From Croceicoccus estronivorus (GTDB lineage Bacteria > Pseudomonadota > Alphaproteobacteria > Sphingomonadales > Sphingomonadaceae), in contig NZ_JRQQ01000001.1 in assembly GCF_001625325.1 (NCBI RefSeq), forward strand, positions 248,001-312,000: DNA of 64,000 nucleotides. The letters are read 5' to 3'. Of this stretch, positions 46,414 through 53,850 are shown one piece after another. Below the pieces are notes generated by a model that was given only the letters and a program-made list of their open reading frames with translations, made no database searches and was not told the origin of the DNA. Position 1 is the stretch's first letter, and the number at the start of each line of letters is the position of its first letter. The position numbers and the translations under genes are program-made.

Positions 46414-46455
46414 AAAAAAGCCGCCAAGTCCATTCCCGAAGGAGAGACTGGCGGC
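46414..46455 (-). terminator. Leader attenuator terminator before nirB
   Basis: Read on the minus strand, GCCGCCAGTC pairs with GACTTGGCGGC across a loop (one bulged A), followed directly by six T. It lies 37 bases before the nirB start, after the hexaloop hairpin, so unregulated transcripts should stop here. The same GTGCCGCC...GGCGGCTTTTTTGCG frame recurs before nrtA. By comparison with known nas leaders, NasT binding would let polymerase pass. Confidence 0.8.
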
Positions 46456-46498
46456 ACCATTGCCACGCTATGTTGCTGTTTGAGCGGATGCGCTGTTT

Positions 46499-46514
46499 CG
46501 ACCTACCCTGGCCG
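46499..46514 (-). promoter_or_regulatory. Hexaloop hairpin, probable NasT (ANTAR) target in the nirB leader
   Basis: On the minus strand CGGCC-AGGGTA-GGTCG makes a five-pair stem (one G-U) with a six-base loop. ANTAR proteins bind hairpins with six-base loops having A at 1 and G at 4; this loop has both. A matching hairpin lies in the nrtA leader. The ANTAR motif normally has two such hairpins; the second is not clear here. Confidence 0.55.
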
Positions 46515-46534
46515 GCGCGATTCCGTTCACTTGT

Positions 46535-46585
46535 TTAATAACCGATTCCGTGGCCGCGCGGCAAGGCAATTTTTGCGGTGCAGCA
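46535..46585 (-). promoter_or_regulatory. Candidate nirB promoter with upstream shared 20-base block
   Basis: Minus-strand reading gives TTGCCG (46559-46564), 18 bases, then TATTAA (46535-46540), a passable sigma-70-type pair. Directly upstream, at 46566-46585, lies a 20-base block (plus strand GCAATTTTTGCGGTGCAGCA) that recurs with one change before nrtA at the same distance from the -35 box. The block is therefore probably an activator site. The promoter call is inference from matching spacing. Confidence 0.5.
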
Positions 46586-46617
46586 AAACGAGCTGCACCG
46601 CCCTGCCGCGCGGCAGA
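46575..46617. repeat. Two inverted repeats after cynS
   Basis: A 10-base perfect inverted repeat (GCGGTGCAGC / GCTGCACCGC, 7-base loop, 46575-46601) is followed by the 14-base palindrome CTGCCGCGCGGCAG (46604-46617). Neither is followed by a T run in either direction, so they are not ordinary terminators. The first includes the 5' part of the shared regulatory block. Confidence 0.6.
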
Positions 46618-46619
46618 GC

Positions 46620-47063
46620 TTACCAGCTCTTGTAAGGCAGAAACTTGCCGGACATCGTAACCTGAATGCGATCCCCTTTTTCATTGGGGATCTTCTCCAC
46701 CGTCATGTCGAAATCAATTGCACTCATGATGCCGTCGCCGCCCTTTTCCTGGATCAGTTCCTTCAAGGTCTCGCCATAGACGCCCACGATTTCGTAAAAG
46801 CGATAAATGCATGGGTCGGTCGGGACGGCCTGTTCGAACATCTTCTTCGGAAATTCCGCCAGAACCACGGCTGCCTCTTGCGGCAGGCCAAGCCCACTGG
46901 CGATCTTGTCGGCAGATTCACGCGGCAGGCTGTTCATTCCGAGGCAGGCAGACGTCACGAAAACCTCACCAAGCCCCGCCATATCGGCGATCTCCGCCCA
47001 GGTAGTGCCTCCGGCCCGCTTCTTTTCCATGATCATCTCTGTCACGTCGGCTTTGGTCATCAT
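46620..47063 (-). CDS. cynS: Cyanate hydratase (cyanase)
   Basis: The 147-residue enzyme breaks cyanate with bicarbonate into ammonia and carbon dioxide. It has the N-terminal helical domain (TTWAEIADMAGLGEVFVTSA) and the catalytic domain with Arg and Glu in CIYRFYEIVGVYGETLKEL and Ser in GDGIMSAIDFDM; all three catalytic residues are present. The ATG overlaps the kinase stop in ATGA form with AGGAG upstream. It is an extra ammonia source in the nitrogen operon. Confidence 0.96.
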   Translation of the reverse strand: MMTKADVTEMIMEKKRAGGTTWAEIADMAGLGEVFVTSACLGMNSLPRESADKIASGLGLPQEAAVVLAEFPKKMFEQAVPTDPCIYRFYEIVGVYGETLKELIQEKGGDGIMSAIDFDMTVEKIPNEKGDRIQVTMSGKFLPYKSW

Positions 47064-48901
47064 GGGATAATCTCCTGTTCTGGGGTGGGAGAGGGCCCGG
47101 CCACATCCGGCCGGGTAAGAAGTGAGGCCAAGAGAGCCGCGGCAAGTATGCCGCTGACGATTTTCCAGGCGCGGACCGAACCGCGCTGAAACAATGGCAT
47201 GAGGCCAGCCGGAGCAAGGCTCGCATTGGGCTTGGTCAGATCGACTACAAATTCGGACAATTCGCCATAACGCCGCGCGGGATCGAGATTCACCGCCTTG
47301 CGGATCGCTGCATCCATCCAGTCGGGCACGTCAGGGTTGTAATGCATGACGGGCGTGTAAGTCAGCTTTCGCTGCGCCGCGCGGGTGCCGGCTGCGGCAA
47401 CGCGTGGGCCGTAAGGCAAATGGCCGGTCAGCATCTGGTATGCCACCACTCCCAGGGAATAGAGATCGCTTTGCCGGGTGGCGGGATAGCCAAGGTACAG
47501 TTCCGGCGCAGAATATTGAATGGTTCCGGCGAAGGCTGCCTCCAGCGGTCGCTGTGCCAGTTCATCCAGCCCGGCGACCTGCACCGAACCGAAATCTATG
47601 ATGATTGCCCGGCCATCTCTGTCCAGCAGGACATTGTGCGGCCTGATGTCCCGATGGACCATTTCGCGCCTGTGCAGGGCCTGAAGCCCGCTCGCCAATT
47701 GCTTCACTACCTCACGCACAGTCGCAAGGTCCGGCATGGGGTGATCCAGCATCCAGGCATGGAGACTCTGACCCGCCACATATTGGCTCACGGAAAAGGC
47801 GAACCGGCGCGCGCGATAGTGCGTGGCGGCACGGAGCAGGTTCGGATGATCCAGCCGCCGCAGGATCCACTCCTCCAGCAACAGCGAGGAAAGCGCCGCA
47901 GGATCCTCAGCCAGTTCAGTCGACAGGATTTTGAGAGCGACTTCCGCTCCGCTTGCATCATCACAGGCGAGATAGACGTGGCTGCGGCTACCGGAGTGAA
48001 TTTGCCGGAGGATCGTATAACCTTCGAAACCCTGCCCTTCAGCCAAGACGGAGGCCGGCGGCAGCGAGGTTTCCGCCCCGACCAGATCTTCTATCCCGCC
48101 ATCGGGCAGGCTCTCTATCCGCACGAGCTGGACAGTCAGATTATCACCGCTGCCTCCCGCCTGCGCCGTCGCGGCAATGATCCTGGCCGCCACGTCCAAC
48201 GTGGCCGCCGCTTCGATGATGTCGACGATCATTCTTGCCGACAGGTATTCGTGAACTCCGTCGGTCGAGAGCATGAACAGATCGCCGGGCACTAGAGGCA
48301 CCTGGCGGTAATCGATCTCGACGGCCCGGTTCACCCCCATCGCCCTGCCGAGATAACTTTCGCCCCCGCCGAGATCGACACGATGAAGTTCCGTCAACGG
48401 CTCCACCGACTGGCCGGAAATCCGGGCGACCTGCGCATCTCCGATATGGAACACATGCGCGCTGCGCGATTTCAGAATCAGCGCGGAAAACGTGCAGACC
48501 AGCCCCCGCTCGCGTTCGCTGTCGCTTGGCACGGGCCCCAGAACGCGACGGTTCTGGGCATGCATCCAGCTGTTAGTGGCGGCAATCACCCGTTCGGCCG
48601 ACGTCCGCACAGACCAGGCGGGCGAGGTGCAATAGTAATCGCTGAGGAAAGTCTTGACCGCCGTTTCAGCCGCCGTCGCGCCCAAGGCGCTGGTGCTGAT
48701 CCCGTCGGCCAGGCACAGGACAATCCCCTTTGCCGCCAGGTCGGCCCCCTCCGGTTGGAGAGCGCCGTGAAAATCCTGGTTCTCGAGCTTCGCGCCCGCG
48801 CTCGAATAGTGTCCGAGCGTTATGGCAAGCCGGTTTTTCACACCAGCATGTGATGCGGGAGGAAGCACGTCCGTCAAGCCACTTCCTCCCGCCTGCGGCA
48901 T
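47060..48901 (-). CDS. Fused PP2C phosphatase and Ser/Thr protein kinase, C-terminal membrane anchor
   Basis: The 613-residue protein has a PP2C-type phosphatase domain at about 25-265 (ENQDFHGAL, LADGISTSALG, HIGDAQVARI, STDGVHEYL, SGDNLTVQLV), then a eukaryotic-type kinase domain at about 295-560. The kinase keeps ALKIL (ATP Lys), HRDIRPHN with Asp418, and DFGSVQV with Asp436; its glycine loop is weak (IHSGSRSHVYLA). A single helix near 580-597 (VSGILAAALLASLLT) would anchor it. Start and stop overlap both neighbours, so it is part of the nitrate operon. Similar fusions occur in Pseudomonas nitrate clusters. Targets are unknown; the transporters are candidates. Confidence 0.9.
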   Translation of the reverse strand: MPQAGGSGLTDVLPPASHAGVKNRLAITLGHYSSAGAKLENQDFHGALQPEGADLAAKGIVLCLADGISTSALGATAAETAVKTFLSDYYCTSPAWSVRTSAERVIAATNSWMHAQNRRVLGPVPSDSERERGLVCTFSALILKSRSAHVFHIGDAQVARISGQSVEPLTELHRVDLGGGESYLGRAMGVNRAVEIDYRQVPLVPGDLFMLSTDGVHEYLSARMIVDIIEAAATLDVAARIIAATAQAGGSGDNLTVQLVRIESLPDGGIEDLVGAETSLPPASVLAEGQGFEGYTILRQIHSGSRSHVYLACDDASGAEVALKILSTELAEDPAALSSLLLEEWILRRLDHPNLLRAATHYRARRFAFSVSQYVAGQSLHAWMLDHPMPDLATVREVVKQLASGLQALHRREMVHRDIRPHNVLLDRDGRAIIIDFGSVQVAGLDELAQRPLEAAFAGTIQYSAPELYLGYPATRQSDLYSLGVVAYQMLTGHLPYGPRVAAAGTRAAQRKLTYTPVMHYNPDVPDWMDAAIRKAVNLDPARRYGELSEFVVDLTKPNASLAPAGLMPLFQRGSVRAWKIVSGILAAALLASLLTRPDVAGPSPTPEQEIIP

Positions 48902-49731
48902 TAAGCCGCAACCTTGAGGCCAGCGGCCTGCCGCTTCGGCGAAGTCCGGATGTGAGTGCTGTAAAGCATCAGGCCCGTGAACGTGACGCCACCGACAAGA
49001 TTGCCGAGTACGGTCGGGACTTCATTCCACCAGAAATAATCCCCCAGCGTAAAGGCTCCGCCCATCATCAAGGCGGTCGGGAACAGGAACATGTTCACTA
49101 TCGAGTGTTCAAACGTCATGTAGAAGAACAGCATGATCGGCATCCACATGGCGATCACCTTGCCCGAAACGCTGGTCGAAACCTGCGCCCCGACTACTCC
49201 GGTCGAAACCATCCAGTTGCACAGCATGCCGCGTACGAAAATCGTCAGCCAGCCGGCTGCGCCGTACTGCTCATAACCCAACGTCCGCGCGACACCGATT
49301 CCCGCGAGTTTCTGCCCTACCTCGCTCGGATCGGTGGAGAAGCCATAAGTAAAATAGACCGCCATCATCACTGCGGTGGTCAGGGCCCCGGCAAAATTGC
49401 CGACGAATACCAGTCCCCAATTCCGCAAGACGCCGTTCCACGTACAGCCGGGCCGCTTGTCCCAGACGGCTAGCGGGGCCAGCACGAATACGCCGGTGAG
49501 CAGGTCATAGCCGAGCAGGTAAAGGATGCAGAATCCGACGGGGAAGAGCACAGCCCCAGCCAGTGGCTGCCCGGTCTGGACATTGATGGTCACGGCAAAG
49601 GCTGCGGCAAGCGCCAGGGTTGCGCCCGCCATATATGCGCGGATCAAGGTATCCTTGGTCGACATGAGAATCTTGGATTCCCCAGCATCGACCAGCTTGG
49701 TCACGAATTCACTAGGTGCGAGATAGGACAT
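48901..49731 (-). CDS. Formate/nitrite transporter family channel
   Basis: The 276-residue membrane protein belongs to the FNT family, with six helices, including TLIRAYMAGATLALAAAFAV, LGYDLLTGVFVLAPLAVWD, WGLVFVGNFAGALTTAVMMA and FEHSIVNMFLFPTALM, where FEHSIVNM carries the pore His. In this cluster nitrite (NirC-like) is the likely substrate. ATG 49731 has AAAGGGGG upstream. Its stop shares one base with the kinase start (TAATG). Confidence 0.93.
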   Translation of the reverse strand: MSYLAPSEFVTKLVDAGESKILMSTKDTLIRAYMAGATLALAAAFAVTINVQTGQPLAGAVLFPVGFCILYLLGYDLLTGVFVLAPLAVWDKRPGCTWNGVLRNWGLVFVGNFAGALTTAVMMAVYFTYGFSTDPSEVGQKLAGIGVARTLGYEQYGAAGWLTIFVRGMLCNWMVSTGVVGAQVSTSVSGKVIAMWMPIMLFFYMTFEHSIVNMFLFPTALMMGGAFTLGDYFWWNEVPTVLGNLVGGVTFTGLMLYSTHIRTSPKRQAAGLKVAA

Positions 49732-49752
49732 GGGTACCCCCTTTCGTCTTCA

Positions 49753-50985
49753 TCAGAAGCTGTAAGCGGCCTGGAGCCAGAACTTGTCGGTATCGACGGA
49801 AAAGCCATCGGCATCGTACTTCGCGTACTTGGCGAGCATGCCGACCGGGCCGAGCTTGAAGCCCAGCGAGGCGTCCCACTCGCTGCCGTAATCCAGCCCG
49901 CTCTTGTCGCTGTCGAATTCGTGGTAGGTCACACTGGCCTTGAGACCGGGAATGACCTGCATCGTGGGAAAGCCATAGGCGATGCCCACATAGACATCTT
50001 CCAGCCCGGCGGCGGGCGTGTTGAGAAACACATCGGCCCAGCCGTTGAACTTGTGAAGCGTTGCCATCGGCGTCGCCAGACCCACGCCATTGTCGCTGCC
50101 AAGCAATTCGTACCCGCCTGTCAGCGTGAAGCCCTGCACCGAAAGCGAGCCTTCCAATGCCACGTGATCGGCGCTGTAGTTCCTGGCCGAAGTTTTCCAG
50201 TCGGCCTGGTTTGCGTAGCTGGCCTTGAGGTCCAGCTTCACCTTGGAGCCAAGAGGAAGCGAAGTCGTTGCGAGCATGCCCAAGGTCTTGCTGGAATGCG
50301 CAGCCATCAACGGATCATCGTAATCCAGCAGGTACGCGAAGCCTTTTAGATTGACCGGACCTGCCTTCACCCCGGCGCCAAGGAAGATGAAATCTCCATC
50401 GTAGGCCTGCCGCCCGCCCGCATCGATGCCGAACACGGTGCGTTGTCCTATGGCATAAGTGGCGTCGAGACTGACCGGCCCGAACTTCGCCGTGCCCCGC
50501 ACAGCGTCGAAAGTCTGCTCGTTCTGGCGCCAGCCCACCGAACCAACCCAGCGCTGATCGTCAATATTGATCCGCTGGCGACCGACAGTCACGCCGTTGC
50601 CGCCTTTCGCCCAGGCGATCTGGGCACGATTGAGCTCTATGTTTTCCGGGTCGGCCACAACCGAGTAGGGTCGATTCTGGTCTTCGGCAGGGAATGGGAA
50701 GGCGTTGTAATCGTTGCCGATGGCCAGGGTTCCCTCTCCCTCCACCAGCACCGAAAATTCGCCTGCCTTCAGTTCCGCGCCAGCCCGCAGCCGCAATGTC
50801 ACGGCATCGGCATCGTCAACCGGATTGTCCTGATCGACGTTCTCGTAACGCAGTCGCAGATCCACAATCGGATCAAGCGTAACGCCATCCCCGATCGCGG
50901 TTGGCCCACCCCAATTCTGGGCGAGCGCCGGGGTTGCGACGCTCGCCATCAATATGGCGAGGCCGCTCGAAACGACAGTCCTCAT
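49753..50985 (-). CDS. Outer-membrane porin, alginate-export family type
   Basis: The 410-residue product has a signal peptide (SGLAILMASVATPALAQ) and repeated beta-strand pattern ending in Phe (WLQAAYSF), as outer-membrane barrels do. Segments VDLRLRYENVDQDN, LRLRAGAELKAG and VTVGRQRINIDDQRWVG are typical of the alginate_export family. Its place between the nitrate ABC genes and the FNT gene suggests passage of nitrate or nitrite through the outer membrane. An AGGGAGG site precedes the ATG. Confidence 0.85.
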   Translation of the reverse strand: MRTVVSSGLAILMASVATPALAQNWGGPTAIGDGVTLDPIVDLRLRYENVDQDNPVDDADAVTLRLRAGAELKAGEFSVLVEGEGTLAIGNDYNAFPFPAEDQNRPYSVVADPENIELNRAQIAWAKGGNGVTVGRQRINIDDQRWVGSVGWRQNEQTFDAVRGTAKFGPVSLDATYAIGQRTVFGIDAGGRQAYDGDFIFLGAGVKAGPVNLKGFAYLLDYDDPLMAAHSSKTLGMLATTSLPLGSKVKLDLKASYANQADWKTSARNYSADHVALEGSLSVQGFTLTGGYELLGSDNGVGLATPMATLHKFNGWADVFLNTPAAGLEDVYVGIAYGFPTMQVIPGLKASVTYHEFDSDKSGLDYGSEWDASLGFKLGPVGMLAKYAKYDADGFSVDTDKFWLQAAYSF

Positions 50986-51045
50986 ACTTCAAAGCCTCCC
51001 TACAACTTGCGACCCTCGGGCGGCCTCTCCCTCGCTGTCACGGCA

Positions 51046-52731
51046 TCAGGCGGCTTTCGCCTCCGGCCCGTGATCGTATTCGGCAAGGAAGTGGAGCACT
51101 TCCTGGCGGTATTGGTAGAACTTGGGATGATCGAGCAGCGCCTTGCGATCGCGCGGGCGCGGCAGATCGACATCCAGAATCTTGCCGATGGTGGCGTTGG
51201 GGCCATTGGTCATCATGACCACCCGGTCAGCCAGCAGGATTGCCTCATCCACATCATGCGTGACCATGATCGCCGTCACCTTCGTGCGGTTCCACGTTTC
51301 GACCAGAACGTCCTGCAAATCCCAGCGGGTGAGGCTGTCGAGCATACCGAACGGCTCGTCCAGAAGGAGCAGCCTCGGACTAAGAGCGAAAGCACGAGCG
51401 ATACCGACACGCTGGCGCATGCCGTTGGACATTTCGGCAGCCAGTTTCTCCTTCGCATCGGCCAGCCCGACGCGATCCAGATAGTAATCGACAATATCGC
51501 GCCGCTCGCTCTTGCCGGCGTGGGGATAAACCCGTTCCACACCAAGTGCGACATTCTCTCGCGCGGTCAGCCAGGGCATCAGGCTGGGCGCCTGAAACAC
51601 CACTGCCTTGTCCGGCCCGGCGACGTCTATTTCCCGATTGTCGAGCACGATGCCTCCGCCCGATATACCATTCAGACCGGCGGCCATTGTCAGCACAGTT
51701 GACTTGCCGCAGCCCGAATGCCCGATCAGCGAAACGAATTCGCCCCGATCCATTAGCAGGTTGAAGTCCTCCACTACGGTCAGAGGTCCTTTTGGCGTCG
51801 GATAGACTTTCCGCAGCTTGTAGAATTCGAGATAGCGCTGCTCGACCGCGCTGCGGGCCGCTTCGCGATAGGCCTGGGGCGGAGGGGCAAGGTCGAGCGG
51901 GCTGACATCGGGCAAATCAACCGCACTTTCGCCCATGCTGCCGTTTCCAGCATTCAAACTGCCAAGAAAGTCGACAATCCGCTTGCGCAGCGCCTGGAAG
52001 GCCGGATCGTCGTTCATCGCTTCACGCCCGCGCGGACGCGGCACATCAACATCGAATATGCGGCCGATCCGCGCCGCAGGCGCAGGGGTCAACACCGCGA
52101 CGCGGTCGGCCAGCAAAAGGGCCTCGTCGACATCGTTGGTCACGAGGATAATCGTCCGCTTCTCTTCCTCGCGGATACGTTCGATCTCGTCCTGCAATTT
52201 CGCCCGCGTCAACGCGTCGAGCGCCGACAAAGGTTCGTCCAGCAAGAGGATTTCCGGCTCCATGGCCAATGCGCGGGCCACCGCCACACGCTGCCGCATA
52301 CCGCCGGAAAGCTGGGCCGGCATGCGTTCCATCGCATGCCCCAGCCCGACGAGTTCAACTTTTTGGCGGACCAGAGCCGCCCGCTCCGCAGCGCTGCGAT
52401 CCTTGTGTACCGCATCCACCGCCAGCGCGACATTCTGCTTCACTGTCAGCCAGGGGAACAGGGAATAGGACTGGAATACCAGGCCCCGATCCTTGCCCGG
52501 CCCGTCAACCGGCTCCCCATGCAACAGGATTTCGCCGGAATCCGGAGCCAGCAGGCCCGCAATCGCGGAAATCAGCGTGGTCTTGCCCGCTCCGGAGAAA
52601 CCGAGCACCGCAATGAATTCCCCCTCACGCACATCGAGGTCGATCCCGTCAAGGACAGGCGTGGTTCCTCCCGTCTTGCCCCTATAGGATTTGCTGACGT
52701 TCCGCAGAGACAGGATCGGCTGAAAAGTCAT
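51046..52731 (-). CDS. Two-ATPase fusion of the nitrate ABC transporter (NrtC/NrtD-like)
   Basis: The 561-residue protein contains two complete ABC ATPase domains. The first (about 1-250) has Walker A GFSGAGKTT, signature LSGGMRQRV and Walker B LLLDEPLSALD. The second (about 305-555) has GHSGCGKST, signature MSNGMRQRV and LLLDEPFGMLD. Both have the nitrate/sulfonate-family features DVDEALLLADRV and DVDEAILLADRV. Cyanobacterial NrtC and NrtD are separate, and NrtC carries a binding-protein-like tail; here the two ATPases are joined by a linker of about 50 residues (LNAGNGSMGES...) and no tail is seen. It follows nrtB after 12 bases. Confidence 0.94.
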   Translation of the reverse strand: MTFQPILSLRNVSKSYRGKTGGTTPVLDGIDLDVREGEFIAVLGFSGAGKTTLISAIAGLLAPDSGEILLHGEPVDGPGKDRGLVFQSYSLFPWLTVKQNVALAVDAVHKDRSAAERAALVRQKVELVGLGHAMERMPAQLSGGMRQRVAVARALAMEPEILLLDEPLSALDALTRAKLQDEIERIREEEKRTIILVTNDVDEALLLADRVAVLTPAPAARIGRIFDVDVPRPRGREAMNDDPAFQALRKRIVDFLGSLNAGNGSMGESAVDLPDVSPLDLAPPPQAYREAARSAVEQRYLEFYKLRKVYPTPKGPLTVVEDFNLLMDRGEFVSLIGHSGCGKSTVLTMAAGLNGISGGGIVLDNREIDVAGPDKAVVFQAPSLMPWLTARENVALGVERVYPHAGKSERRDIVDYYLDRVGLADAKEKLAAEMSNGMRQRVGIARAFALSPRLLLLDEPFGMLDSLTRWDLQDVLVETWNRTKVTAIMVTHDVDEAILLADRVVMMTNGPNATIGKILDVDLPRPRDRKALLDHPKFYQYRQEVLHFLAEYDHGPEAKAA

Positions 52732-52743
52732 GTTCCCGGCCCC

Positions 52744-53805
52744 TCAGATCTGGTGGTTCTTGGAGGCGAACGACTGGAATGCCATCATGATGCGATCGAG
52801 CGCAAAGCCGATGAAGCCGATGACAATCACCGCGAACATGATCCGTGCGAGGCTTTGCGAACTGCCGTTCTGGAACTCATCCCACACGAACTTGCCGAGG
52901 CCCGGATTCTGCGCGAGCATTTCAGCCGCAATCAGCACCATCCAGCCCACACCGAGCGACAGTCGCATCCCGGTGAAAATAAAGGGCAGCGAACTGGGCA
53001 GGACCAGCTTGGTCAGCTTGGCAAACCAGCCAAGTTTGAGCACTCGCCCGACATTCAGCAGGTCCCGGTCGATGCTGGCCGTCCCCACGGCCGTGTTGAT
53101 GAGCGTCGGCCACAGAGAGCACAGCATCACCACGATGGCGGAAATCACGAAGCTCTTGGGCAACATCGGATCCGGCCCACTCATCGTGGCAGAAATGACC
53201 ATGGTCACGATCGGCAGCCAGGCCAGCGGACTGACCGGCTTCATGATCTGGACGAGGGGGTTGATCGCGGCGTTGACCAGCGGCGACAGGCCGCAGACGA
53301 GGCCGATCGGCACAGCAACCAGCGTCGCAAGGACAAACCCCAGCGCTACCGTCTTGAGTGAGGTCGCAATCTGGTCGAGAAAAGTCGGAGGACCGGCATA
53401 ATCGAAGTGCCGAACTGCCTGCGGATTTCCTGCCGCGATTGCTGCTTCGTTGCGCGCGTCCTGTTCGGCATAGAACTGCGCTTCCGAAGCCTTGGCCGCG
53501 CTCCATTCTTCATAAAGGGCCCCACCTTGCCCAACCACCTCGACCGGCCCCGGCAATGCGCCCAGTGAAGTATTGACCTGCGGAGCGAGAACGGCCCACA
53601 GGGCCAGAAAGGCCAGTATCCCAATGACCGGGGCCACCAGTGCCTTACCCAGCGCCGTCAGCTTGCCCGCCAGCAAACGCTCACTGCGTTCCCGCACCTG
53701 GCGCCGGGAACTGGCAGTGGATGGAGGCTGAACCAGGTCAGCCCCCGCTTGCAGATTTTCCGCTTCCGGAATCGGGGCTGCGCTGTCTGCGAAAGCGGTA
53801 GCCAT
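52744..53805 (-). CDS. nrtB: Nitrate ABC transporter permease
   Basis: The 353-residue inner-membrane protein has the permease EAA-type loop WFAKLTKLVLPSSLPFIFTG, preceded by helices including VIGILAFLALWAVLAPQV and TVALGFVLATLVAVPIGLV, and followed by MVLIAAEMLAQNPGLG. About 75 residues in the external loop after the first helix (GGALYEEWSAAKASEAQFY...) are typical of NrtB-like permeases. It pairs with the fused ATPase and NrtA. It lies 45 bases after nrtA. Confidence 0.93.
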   Translation of the reverse strand: MATAFADSAAPIPEAENLQAGADLVQPPSTASSRRQVRERSERLLAGKLTALGKALVAPVIGILAFLALWAVLAPQVNTSLGALPGPVEVVGQGGALYEEWSAAKASEAQFYAEQDARNEAAIAAGNPQAVRHFDYAGPPTFLDQIATSLKTVALGFVLATLVAVPIGLVCGLSPLVNAAINPLVQIMKPVSPLAWLPIVTMVISATMSGPDPMLPKSFVISAIVVMLCSLWPTLINTAVGTASIDRDLLNVGRVLKLGWFAKLTKLVLPSSLPFIFTGMRLSLGVGWMVLIAAEMLAQNPGLGKFVWDEFQNGSSQSLARIMFAVIVIGFIGFALDRIMMAFQSFASKNHQI

Positions 53806-53850
53806 GGGAACGATTCTCCTGTTCTTGTCCTGAGGCGGCGCGCGGCGCGT

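Noticed and set aside
46515-46534. First hexaloop hairpin of a two-hairpin ANTAR motif (loops AACGGA and, before nrtA, ACCGGA)
   Set aside because: Both six-base candidates have A1 and G4 and lie at matching places, but their flanks do not form convincing stems, so only the second hairpin is reported.
46520-46600. Sigma-54 promoter before nirB
   Set aside because: GG and GC elements with the required 10-base spacing were not found in the shared block or between it and the hairpin.
44839-46635. A 598-codon open frame on the plus strand opposite nirB
   Set aside because: It is antisense to a clear nirB, has no recognisable domain, and arises from GC-rich codon bias.
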